A program made the position numbers and the translations under genes. This document shows positions 10,753 to 21,120 of a stretch of 64,000 nt of DNA, in pieces (the first letter of the stretch is position 1; each line of letters starts with the position of its first letter). This DNA is from Stenocarpella maydis (taxonomy: Eukaryota; Ascomycota; Sordariomycetes; Diaporthales; Diaporthaceae): assembly GCA_002270565.1 (NCBI GenBank), contig NQMI01000032.1, forward strand, positions 249,320 to 313,319. Direction: 5' to 3'. The notes under the pieces are model-generated. The model was not told the DNA's origin, searched no databases, and saw only the letters and a list, made by a program, of their open reading frames with translations.

Positions 10753-11625
10753 ATGTACGGGCGAGGCAACAACAAAAACATGCTGGTGGCGGTGGCCTGC
10801 CTCGTGCTCGCCTCGCTGCACACCGTCGTCTTGGCCGCGAGCTCTGCGGGCTGCGGCAAAGCGCCGACGATCCAGAGCCAGCGCTACACCATGACGGTCA
10901 ATGGCAAGCAGCGGGCGTACTTTATGAAACTTCCAAACAACTACGACAGAAACCACCCGTACCGCCTCGTCTTTGAGTGGCACCAGCTCGGCGGCTCCGC
11001 CCAGAAGATCGTCAACGGCGAGAACCCCAACCAGGGCGGCGTCCTGCCCTACTACGGGCTCGAGGCCCTCGCAAACAACAGCGCCATATTCGTCGTCCCC
11101 GACGGCCTCAACGCCGGGTGGGCGAACCAGGGCGGCGAGGACGTCACCTTCTTCGACCAGCTCGTCAAGCTCGTCGAGGCGGACCTGTGCGTCGACACCA
11201 ACCTGCGCTTCTCGACCGGCTTCAGCTACGGCGGGGGCATGTCCTACGCCCTGGCCTGCGCGCGCGCCTCCATGATCCGCGCCGTCGCCGTCATCTCGGG
11301 CGCCCAGCTGAGCGGCTGCCAGGGCGGCAGCGACCCCGTCGCGTACTACGGCCAGCACGGCACCTCAGACTCGGTCCTCAACGTCTCTCAGGGACGCCAG
11401 CTGCGCGATAAATTCGTCGCAAACAACGGGTGCCAGCGCCTCTCCTCGGAGCCTCAGCCCAATGGGGGCCAGTCTGTCATGACCAAATACACGGGCTGTA
11501 AATCAGGGTACCCCGTCACTTGGGTCATCCACAATGGCGACCATAACCCCAGCCAGGTTAACCAAGGGCAAAGCACGCCCTTCGCGCCCCAGAACAGCTG
11601 GGACTTTTTCACCCAGTTTACCTGA
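10753..11625 (+). CDS. faeC: Secreted feruloyl esterase, CE1 / faeC type
   Basis: The 290-residue intronless product resembles type C/D fungal feruloyl esterases of carbohydrate esterase family 1, which release ferulic acid from plant cell-wall arabinoxylan. It starts with a basic segment and a hydrophobic stretch, giving a signal peptide of about 28 residues; an internal ATG at residue 10 would leave a tighter signal peptide and may be the real start. The nucleophile elbow is GFSYGG with the serine at residue 158. A likely catalytic histidine is in NGDHNP at residue 264, and an aspartate is expected in the HGTSDS segment near 205. Several cysteine pairs fit an extracellular enzyme. There is no C-terminal carbohydrate-binding module. 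The gene stands alone, with no neighbouring cell-wall enzyme. Confidence 0.85.
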   Translation: MYGRGNNKNMLVAVACLVLASLHTVVLAASSAGCGKAPTIQSQRYTMTVNGKQRAYFMKLPNNYDRNHPYRLVFEWHQLGGSAQKIVNGENPNQGGVLPYYGLEALANNSAIFVVPDGLNAGWANQGGEDVTFFDQLVKLVEADLCVDTNLRFSTGFSYGGGMSYALACARASMIRAVAVISGAQLSGCQGGSDPVAYYGQHGTSDSVLNVSQGRQLRDKFVANNGCQRLSSEPQPNGGQSVMTKYTGCKSGYPVTWVIHNGDHNPSQVNQGQSTPFAPQNSWDFFTQFT

Positions 11626-12539
11626 GGAAGAGGAGGCAAAATCCTACTCGCTGTATGGTGGCGGAATGGGGAGGGTGTCTATTGGGAGAGTAGGCAGAGC
11701 AAAGAGGAAAAGGTGGTATCAGTCGGAAAGGAGGACCCATGTCGAACTCGTACATATGAAAAAGCTTAGCTACTTGTAAATACACTGACGTGGTTGAATG
11801 ATCTCTGGTAATACTGGACTGGTTCACACATTTTGACTATTAGGTCTACAGATATGTCCAGCGTATCGGTACCTAGGCAGATATTTATCCTAGGTGACCG
11901 CTACATTCGTAGGCACCTAGCTAGCTAAGGGCACGACCCTCAGCCCAACTTCCAGGTGGGAACTTAGCCATCCAGCACTACTCACGCAGGCTTGTACGTT
12001 TCGTATCGCGTGCTCCTCTACCAAGTATGAACATGATTCATACAAATCAAGAGCGGAATCTCGAACAAGACCAAAAACTATAAGGTGACATCGTTCGAGA
12101 GGTCCATCTGTGAAGACTTTGTTTGATTAGTTTTTCGCTAAACATGAGCATGAGACTCAAGGCCGCGGAAGCTGGATATCTGAGGCACAGGAACAGCAGC
12201 TGTCGATATAGCGCTTCTGATAATCTGAGCGGCCCGTACCGACGTCGTCTCCAAACCAGTCTTTTCTCGCGTACATAGATAGACACAAGTCAGGACTGCC
12301 ATCCATATCCGTTTATGAATGCGGTAGTTCATAACTTTTGGTTTACAAAAAGAAGAGGCGGCCTGGTCTCCAAATCCCCTCTACAGCGATCCCAAAAGGA
12401 ACCCAAGTACACCCAGCCAATGTTGCGAAGTTGAAAAGTGGGTTGCAACATGCACAAGTAGTACTAGTGCCTCACCATGACCATGCACCAATGGTCAACC
12501 TGCGGATTGATATTTCACTTTCCAGCTCTGCCTCGTAGC
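11626..12539. other. Intergenic region
   Basis: No gene is seen. Near 11870-11935 there are several CTAGGT/ACCTAG words, including TACCTAGG and the CTAGCTAGCTA run, of a kind that recurs in other non-coding parts of the window. Confidence 0.4.
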
Positions 12540-12945
12540 GGAATCCCCCGAGCCACATGAGAAGGCCTCTGCCAGCCCGACGCCCGGCAGGCGCGTCATC
12601 AGAATCGAGACCGGCGCGTGAGGCGTTTCCGGATGCGAGCCGTAGCTGATGACCTGCGGGGCTGGGAAGCCCGCGGCGCGGATGGTGCGCATGCTCTGGC
12701 CTCGGCGATGCTGGTGCCGTCGGACCACTTCTGAAGAAGGCCGAACCAGGCTCTGTAGTAGAGTGAGAAGGCCTGGAGCAGACGGCGGGGGCGGCCGGCC
12801 AGGCGCAGGACAAGGGGAGGTAGCGGTGAGCGGGGACGAGGTATCTCATGGTCGTGGGCAATGGTTCCGCCACCGAGCAGTATCGGTCGCCATGTGAAGT
12901 CGGGCCTCAGGATGCGTGGCAAGGCCTTCTGAAGGCGGTCCGGCA
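12540..12945 (-). pseudogene. Relic of an APH-family (aminoglycoside/choline kinase-like) phosphotransferase
   Basis: Two minus-strand frames together give a recognisable piece of the fungal phosphotransferase-enzyme family. One frame carries RSPLPPLVLRLAGRP and LLQKWSDGTSIAEAR; the next carries MRTIRAAGFPAPQVISYG followed by HAPVSILMTRLPG. The frame changes inside the GCCAGAGCATGC stretch, where one base appears missing. After LPGVGLAEA the similarity stops, and the catalytic loop (HxD) and DFG-like regions are absent. The fragment is therefore a truncated, frameshifted relic. The family phosphorylates small molecules or acts as kinase-like proteins of unknown substrate; no function is expected here. 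Confidence 0.55.
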
Positions 12946-15900
12946 GCTCACGCGTCAACACGGTCGCCTGCAAGCTCTCCCACTAACTTGACGGCGAGAA
13001 TGCAAAATTGCGCGTCTAATTTCTTGAGTAGCTCTTTCCATCGTCACCAACGCAAGTAGGTGACTCTGGCATGAAGTGCAGTTGGATCGGGTCCGTCTGG
13101 CCACGGGCCTAGAGGTTGCAAGCTCACAGTGGTCGAGCGTCAACGAATGAATCTAAGTCGTACAGCTGATGTTATTGATGATACTGGCCGCATGGTCCAG
13201 TTTCCGTCTATAAATATGGGATCGTCCCACTGTATTTGTGTGTTGGGTGGAGGAGCCCTACCAGCCTGCCCTCGCCCTCAAGCGATTCCATGTTGCGTTG
13301 CTGGTGTCCAGTGGAGAGGGCTACAATATCACTCAAACCACACTCGTAACATGACTCCATTACATACATTGTGATACCACTGAACATTGATAAAGGCAAG
13401 AATTTCTAGACAGCTTATTGAAAATAACCTAGTCTCATGTTGCCGTCTTCTTGGAACCCCTAGAATGAAGAAAAAGGGAAATACGGAAAGGAGGTATTTG
13501 CAGAGTCGGCTGCCCAGGGCCATATAAATATCGAGTTTCAGTAGATTAATACAGTAGTTGGAACCACTTTTATTAAATGAGTAACTCAACATTATCAAGC
13601 GGTGAGGCTCTGAGAGTGAATATGCTTCATCTTGGATGTACTATAGGTATATCTGAGTGTTGTATATATCTGATCAAGCTCCTTGGGTAAGCTTATCCAT
13701 TCATCCACTGCCGGCAGGTCTCAAACAAGCTACAGCCCTTGAAGCGTCACCTGCACGACATCGGCCCCCGGCCCTTGGCCCAGGATCCTTTGGCTTACAG
13801 TCGATGTGCTGTCCTACTGACAGGGGCAAAGTGGGACAGTGTCATAAAGAACACCATGTTACTACTCGGAGTCGCTTAAGACCAATGCATGCTCGGACCG
13901 CTCTTGAACCAGTGATCCTCATCATCCGGTCCGACAGGTAGAAGGTTCGAGCCCGACTCGGTGATGTAACCGTGATGTGGACGTCGACTGGGTATATCTC
14001 GGGCAATCCAGTGTTTTTACTTGGACAGCCCCTCTCTGGTATTTGAAATAAACAAAAGTCTCAGAGGACTGCTGTTTAGTGCCACCAGAGCTGGCACCGG
14101 AATGGATGGCACGTCACTCACCCGGGGACTTGGCTATCACTGTGGGCCGTGGCGTGGGAAGTTCCCTGGGTTGAGACGTGGTGACACCAGCTGTCAGCGT
14201 AGCCGTGTTGTGAGACTTGTACTGTGTTGAGCCATTAAACGCCATGTTCCATGTGACGGCATCGTACGCGGTGGCCATGGTGCAGTTGTTGTCATCCCGC
14301 GACTGAACTTGACAGGTCCTGCTGCTGGGGCCCGTTCTGGTCCGGTCTGATCGAGGTGGACTCGCCCCCAAACTCTATTTGGCATCTGGGGACCCAGCAT
14401 TTCATCCATGTGGATCTCGGTACCCGACTATACCAATGTCAGTCATCGTCGTCCCCGTGCTGGTAGGGGTGGACAGGGAATGGCTTATTCTCGAGGCCTG
14501 ACTTGTTTGGGCCGCCTCTGGTCATTCGGGGCCAGGAGGGAATGGAGCGTTGTGGCAGCCAGTCCCATATACGAAGCTGCTGCGTCCAGCCCCGTGGGGT
14601 CCAGCTTAATTCTGCAGGCATTTGAGACCCTTCCCGTGATTGATATCCAAAGCCCCACAGGGGGAACGGGGAATTGGGAATGTGGGTGTGGGCATGTTCC
14701 ATTGCGGATGGGGCTTCCAAGCGCCGCCTGGGGGCCTGCCGATGTGCCACAGGCGGGCCGAAGCAGGGACCGAGTGTAGGCTAGGTACTATGTACACTAG
14801 TGTGTGTACATACGTTACACCACAACACTGGAGACAGGCAGGACCGGGAAGCCCCAGGAACCGCCCCCCCAGATGGAACCCCAGCTCTGTCCTGTCCGCT
14901 AGACCGGCAGACCGGCAGCCCAGGCGAGCCTGACAAGCATGGCAAGCGCCTGCTCCGAGCTTTTTGGTCTGCAACGTGCATTGGTGGGCAACTTTAATTA
15001 TCGGGAGCGGCTGGCTTTATTAGTCTGATCTGCAGGATAAAACATTGACAGGCGGATGTGACCCGCCCCTTTGTGCACATTACTCCGAGTCAAGACGTTG
15101 GTCCCGGCCCCGGCCAGCACCTGCTGTGGATATCGTCCAGACAGCCAGTGCATCCGAGAGGGCGGGTCGGAAGATAGGGTGGATGCCCTGATAGGTCTGG
15201 GAGGAGGCTTGAAACATGATCGCATTGGCTCAGGCTTCTTGGTGCTGCATTCAGATAATGGGCAGTTTTGTTGCCCACGACGGACCTTGGGTCCGTGAAG
15301 TCAGAGTTCAGAAAAGGCTCATCAAGAACCAGACAGATCCTTGATGGCAGTGGCATGAACCAGACACGGGTGGAATTTGACCAAGGTGACAGACATAGCA
15401 CCGACAGAAAGTTTGAAAATAAGTTGGGATGGAAAAGACACGGCCACGAGAAGGGCAGGGTAGGGAAGGAGGAAAAGTGGGTCCCGAAGTCAGCATGGCA
15501 ATTGGGGAACCCCAGCCAAATTGCAATGTTATTTCACACTACGGACGTACTTGGTTGGAACGGCAGACGGACGGAGCTTAAGCCTCACGCGGGCCAGAAG
15601 GGCCTGAGGGAGGGTGGGCTGACTCTAAATAAAGGCTAGACTCGAACTTGTCCCACCCGCACGACCTGCACCCTGACTTCGGTACTTGAGTACTTGGTAG
15701 AGTACCCGACCCTGTCTGCCCGCACGCTTGCCGGCCTGCCTGCCGGCCTGCCCTGCACTTACACTAGGGTAGTCTGGACTGACTAACCAAGATCTGCCCC
15801 GTCCGGGTGGCCAAGGTCGAGCTTTTCCAATCCACCGCATCAACCCATCCCAACCCCCGAGCTGGTCCAGACTGAATCCTGTCCCATCGCAGGGTCCACC

Positions 15901-16559
15901 CGCTGCTGATTGCGCATACATTGCACTCAATTCTGCTGTCGACACATATCGATCTCCTCCTCCTCACCGCTGGGTCCTCTGCGGGGACATTGTCGACCAG
16001 CCCTCGTCTCGCTGCTACCCGTGTCTGCGCTGCGTCTGCGTCTGCGTCTCCGGTCTGACACCGCCTCTGCCCGAACTCTGCCCGACCGATGGCTTCCTGA
16101 GCACAAGCACGACAACTGGTGTCATAGCCCGCCACCACAGCGGAGCCAACACCACCCGCCCCCAAACTCATCGCCCCTCGCCCATCGAGCCACCCAGTGA
16201 CGCACGACACAATAGCCCCAGCCTAAGAGAAGAAGACAAAAAAAAAAGAAAAGAGAAAAGCATCGACTCAAGAGACAAGCGCGCCAGATTGTCCTCTTGG
16301 TCTGTCAATCGTTGCTCCTCGTATCGCATCGCTTGTCGCCTGGCCGCTGGGTCGCCTGGCTGGGCTCTTCGCCTCCACCCCAGTCTCCACCCTGCGCGCA
16401 TCCGTTGTCGCGCGACCACAGCCCTCCAAAGTGGCGGCGCTTACCATCCTCATCTCCTCCGAGACCGAATTATCGCTCCAGCAGCACCTTAACATCGCCC
16501 CTGACCTCCTAGCAACCTACGGGCGCATTGCCGCGGGCCCTGGGGACCAAGAGCCGTTG
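12946..16559. other. Long non-coding stretch and PSY2 upstream region
   Basis: Over 3.6 kb I see no convincing gene. Frames of up to about 148 codons exist but lack domain signals. The distal part (13.0-14.1 kb) is mixed in composition. GCCGGCCTGCCT-like short repeats lie near 15728-15757. From 15.9 kb to the PSY2 ATG the sequence is pyrimidine-rich and then includes a purine run at 16236-16259, consistent with a promoter and a long leader. Confidence 0.45.
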
Positions 16560-19500
16560 ATGATGGCACAGTCCGTGCCTCATCAAACGACCGACAGGAG
16601 GCGCGTCAAGGTCTACGAGCTCCGTGACAACGACTGGTTCGACCGCGGCACCGGCTTCTGTACTGCAGCATGGACTGAAGTATGTCCTCCCGCCTCGAGC
16701 CCTCCCTTCTGCCCCTATTGATTGTTTCGTCACATGCTGTATCGTGATGCCCGTGTGCCTTGTCTCGTCCTGTCCTGTCCTGCGCACCATCCCGTTATCG
16801 CCATGTCTGCATCAACTCGTCAACCTACCCCCTCGGCCCATTCCATCTCTAACCTGCCTCTGGCCATCTGGACTAACCTGGTCGCACACACTCACAGACC
16901 GAAGAGGGACGGCCCAAGGAGCCCCGCGTGATTGTCGACTCCGAAGATGAACCACTGCGCACATTGCTAGAGACTAGGATTTGTAAGGAAGATGGCTTCC
17001 AGAAGCAACAAGGCATGCTACAACCTCAAGTAATGTCATGTGTGGTTTATGCACTACTAACGCGACGAGTAGAAACACTCATCGTCTGGACAGAGCCCAG
17101 CACAATGGTTGATATGGCCCTGAGTTTCCAAGAAGCTGATGGCTGTGCCCAGATATGGTATGTCCTTTTGCCCTGCAGCCTCCAAGGCGATAAGACGAGG
17201 TCGTGGGCCGGGAGCTGACCCTCGCATCAAGGAAATTCGTCAATGACGTCCAGAGAACACTACAAGGGGACGTTGTAGGCCCAGGTACGCAACACTCACC
17301 TTCTTTCTCTCTGCGCCACTCAGTAATCTTACAACCCTCCAGTCGATGACAGCTTGTCGGACGATCTAGCAATAGATGCCCCCCCTCCCATCCAACTCCC
17401 CCCGGCCGAGCTAGGCAGCCTCCCCGAACTCGAAACGACAATAAGGATGATCAGCAGCTCCGCAAACGGCCGTGATACACTGGCCAAGCTGATCATGCAC
17501 GAGGATTACATCGGCAAACTGATTCCTCTTGTCGAGATGGCCGAGGACCTCGAGAGCCTCCAGGACTTGCATCGCCTCTGCAACATCATGAAAACAATCC
17601 TCCTGCTTAATGACACGACGATTATTGAACATGCCGTCTCTGACGAATGCATCCTGGGTGTTGTTGGTGCTCTGGAATACGACCCCGACTTCCCACAACA
17701 CAAGGCGAACCATCGGCAGTGGTTGAAGGATCAGTCAAGATACAAAGAGGTTGTTCGCATTGAGGATGATCAGGTCAGGCGCAGGATCCACCAGACATAC
17801 CGCCTGCAGTACATGAAGGACGTTGTGCTGGCCCGGATCCTCGACGACCCCACCTTCTCGGTCCTGAACTCGATGATCTTCTTCAACCAGGTGGAAATAG
17901 TCCAGCACCTCCAGTCCAACGTCGCCTTCCTGCGTGATCTCTTCTCCATCTTTAACCCAGAGGAGAAGACGGAGCAGCTTAGGAAAAAGCAGGCAGTCTT
18001 GTTCATACAGCAGTGCTGTGCCATCGCCAAGAACCTGCAGATCCAAAGCCGGCAGGGTTTCTACAGCAGCTTGCTGAACCACGGCTTGCTTGCCGTCATC
18101 AATTTCGGCCTCCGCAATTTCGACGTGTCTGTCCGGGTAGGCGCCACGGACATCTTGGTTTCTATGATCGACCACGACCCCCATATGATCCGCCACACTC
18201 TCCTCCGGCAGATCCTGGCAAAGCAGCTACCCTTAACGGACACGCTAATTGACCTGCTCTTGGTCGAGGTGGATCTGGGTGTGAAGTCTCAGATTTCAGA
18301 CGCGCTCAAAGTGCTTCTTGACACCATACCCACTCAAGGGCAGGACGGCGGGATCAAACTGGTGAATGGAGAGTTGCAGTCACGGCCACGGCCAATGAAC
18401 CAGATTAACAGCCTGGAGGGCCAGCAGCAAACCATTCTCGAGGACTTTTACGGGCGGTCAGCCGCACGTCTGTTCAAGCCCCTGCTCGATTTGGAGGGGC
18501 GCACGGAACTCAAGTTCTCCGTGCACAACGACGGGATTTTCAGCTACCTCAACGACATCCTGTGCTTCTTTGCACGGCAGCACCACAATCTCTGCAAGAA
18601 GTTTATCCGAGACCACAACATTGCATCGCGATTCGCTCAGTTGCTGTGCTGTAAGGAAAAGCATCTGCAGCTCGGCAAGTGACCCATCCAAGATGCTTAC
18701 ACGGTACCTTGCTAATATTAGACCAGTGGCAATCCGGTTCTTCCGTCACCTTGTCAATCACGTCACAGATGAGTTCTATGTTAGGCTTGTCGCCGAGAAA
18801 CAAGTACTGGGACCGATCCTGGATGTCCTCCTGCTCACTCTGCCCCGTGACAATCTTCTCAGCTCTGCGTGCCTAGATATCTTCGAGTACATCCGCAAGG
18901 AGAACATTAAAGATCTCGTCAAGCATCTGGCCGAGAACTATAGAGAGAAGATCACCGCTCTCAGCTACATCGAGACCTTCCGAGAAATCGTTGGCCAGTA
19001 CGAGCGGGACAGAGGCTTCCCTGGCAACATGGACACGTACTTCATGGAGTCCGAGGACGAATTGGGCCGACGGCCAACCCATGTCAATGGGCATATGATG
19101 GAGCAGATCAGTGTGGACCCGATGGAGGAGGAATACTGGAACACTTCGGACGATGAGGACGAGAATCAGACGAAGCTGGCTGCCAAGGGGACATTGGGGC
19201 CCGGCGCGAGCCCCGGTCCCGGCCCTCTCAGCGCTCTCGTTGACTATCACTCGGATGAGGAGTCGGACGAGAATGGCGGCGACGTGGCCATGGCGCAGAC
19301 CGATTCAGATACCAGCAAGGCACCAAAGGCGGAAAAGTCTGAAGGGGAGCCCCTGACCCCCAATAGTGCAGACACTGCAAGCCCATCTCTGAGCTCAACC
19401 CCGCCGGAGCGACTTAGCGAGAAGCGCCGGCGAGAGGAAGAGGATGACGACGAGCTGGGCAAAATGATGCAGCAGAACAAGCGACGCAACAGTACATCTG

Positions 19501-19667
19501 CAGTGCAAAACGCCAGTGGTGCTGGGGCAACGCTGCGCAAGAAGAAGCCCTTTGGTGGATCACCAAACACTGGTTCTGCCGGAGTCAAAAGGATCGATAT
19601 CAAGCTGCCCTCTACCGTCCAGAGCTCTGTCGGACAAGGCTCACCAGGACAGGACGATGCGTCGTGA
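16560..19667 (+). CDS. PSY2: Protein phosphatase 4 regulatory subunit 3 (SMEK/PSY2)
   Basis: This subunit targets PP4 to substrates such as phosphorylated H2A and Rad53 in DNA-damage recovery. Six exons give 881 residues: 16560-16679, 16898-17012, 17073-17157, 17232-17284, 17343-18674 and 18727-19667. The N-terminal EVH1/PH-like domain (about 10-110) contains KVYELRDNDWFDRGTGFC, ETLIVWTEP and MALSFQEADGCAQIW. The SMK-1 domain follows around 160-350 (LHRLCNIMKTILLLND; LEYDPDFP), then ARM/HEAT helices. The C-terminus is acidic and low in complexity with basic clusters such as KRRREEE and NKRRN, possible nuclear signals. Introns 2 and 5 start with GC instead of GT: donors AAG|GCATGC and CTCG|GCAAGT, both forced by the conserved frame. 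The start is the first of two adjacent ATGs. The leader is long and pyrimidine-rich. Confidence 0.92.
17013..17072 (+). other. GC-AG intron 2 of PSY2 (60 nt, stop-free)
   Basis: The intron begins GCATGC and ends GAGTAG, with CTAAC about 15 bases before the acceptor. Joining G|AA restores the conserved KQQETLIVW. The GT at 17030 would give the wrong phase. The intron is a multiple of three and has no in-frame stop, so retention would insert 20 residues. Confidence 0.8.
18675..18726 (+). other. GC-AG intron 5 of PSY2 (52 nt)
   Basis: The donor GCAAGT is the standard GC-type donor, the branch is GCTAAT and the acceptor is GACCAG. Splicing gives HLQLVAIRFFR. A GT donor four bases further (GTGACC) with the acceptor ATATTAG would give HLQLGKPVAIRFFR, but the branch would then lie only about six bases from that acceptor. 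Confidence 0.65.
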
Positions 19668-21120
19668 ATTACCCCCATACCTGTTAGCTGTCCCTAGTTC
19701 TGAAATGGACGGGAAGAATTGCCCATCGTTCCAGCCGTGGCCGATCGGACTTTAGGGCATCTTTTAGCCCCGCACCGGCCTTGTGGGCTACGTGAGTTTG
19801 GGAATTCTTGATGTTTGGGGCCCGCGAGCTCTTCTCGCGTCTGCATATACTCGGGTAAGATGAGAGACATCGCAGCTTGGCTTAGGACCCGTGGCAAAAT
19901 CCCCGAACCTGTTGTGTCGAGGATATTTGAGACGACGAGCCTGCTGTTTCTTGCCAGGCGTTGTGTACTTACACTGTTTGCCAGGAAGAAGAAATAAGTC
20001 CACGCACGAGAGACGTAGGTATTGCGAGCGATATTTGCATTTGTATCATATATAGGGGCTGGCTGGAACGGGTTTTTGGGGCCACTGGAGGCGTTGAAGC
20101 TGCTTCGTTGGTATTCGGTATGGAAACCAGAAGCTACCCTTGTGTCGTTGATTCCCCTATGCAGCTTGATGAGGAAAGCATCCAAAAAAAAAAAAAAAAC
20201 CGGCTCTACCGCTCCCTTTTGGATCTATACACTAACAGACGGTCCCTGAAATATGATACTGAGATACTACCTAGTCTCATACCAGGTGGAAAGCCCCTGC
20301 CGGGGGTCCTGGGAGCTATTCGTCCAAGTTGCCTAGGCACTACAGCTTAAATAGAGCAGGGCCGTCCGCCTGGAGGAAGGGCTTCCACAACGACCCCCCA
20401 CACGCCCAGAAGAGGGACCTCCGCATGCCCAAGGGAGGACTTCCACACGAGCCCTTACATGCCTAGCGGAAGGGTTTCCACAAGGGCCCTTCGCATACCC
20501 AGAGAGAAAGCCCTCCACACACGTAGAGGAGGGAACCCCATATACCTAAAGGGAAGGCCCCCTTCTTGAGCCCCCTTCCTAAGCCCCCCTTTCCCCCTTG
20601 GCCCTCTCTGGACTAGGGTTCTCTTGTAAACTGATTAGAATGTAAATATCATCTAGCCTCTAATTAGTCCATCTTTTTTAACCGTCTGGGTGTATAGTGT
20701 ATCAAGATCCCGTTTATAGACTATTCTGGACGAACAGCACAGCTCATATCTGTTTCGGTCAGTGTTCTTAAGGTCTTTGGGTGACAGGCTTCCGGACAGG
20801 CATGATGTCACGCGTAATATTTACCAAACCTTCCCCCATGCCACTCCGCATTAGGTGGGTCGAGTCATGGGGGATCGACACCTAGCCCGCTGCCGAGAGG
20901 CGACCACTCCCGACACTACTGCGGGCTATTTTTCGGCGAAAGTAGCGAGGACGGTGCCGGGCCGACGACGGACGACTCAGGAAGCGACTCGATGTCGCTA
21001 TGATGGCACACCTCACGATGTAGAAAAGACGCCGTCCACTTCCCCCCTTCTTCGACCACATTCTTTTCTAGGTCCATATCGCCTACGCACTTTGCTCTCC
21101 TAGCCCAGCAGCATACCGCC
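19668..21120. other. Intergenic region with repeats
   Basis: This region holds the PSY2 3' end, a poly-A run at 20184-20199, a GC-rich degenerate tandem repeat at 20373-20560, and the leader of the GH13 gene. Composition between 20.2 and 20.8 kb differs from the neighbours and could be a decayed mobile-element end, but I find no terminal repeats or coding relic. Confidence 0.4.
20373..20560. repeat. Degenerate minisatellite
   Basis: Imperfect units of about 22-36 bases share a core like GGAAGGGCTTCCACA followed by a GCCCTT/GCATGCCCA segment. At least five diverged copies can be followed by eye. Unit edges are uncertain. Confidence 0.5.

Noticed and set aside
13935..13970. tRNA-like T-arm (GGTTCGAGCCC)
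   Set aside because: The flanking bases do not form a T stem and there is no matching acceptor stem or anticodon arm upstream.
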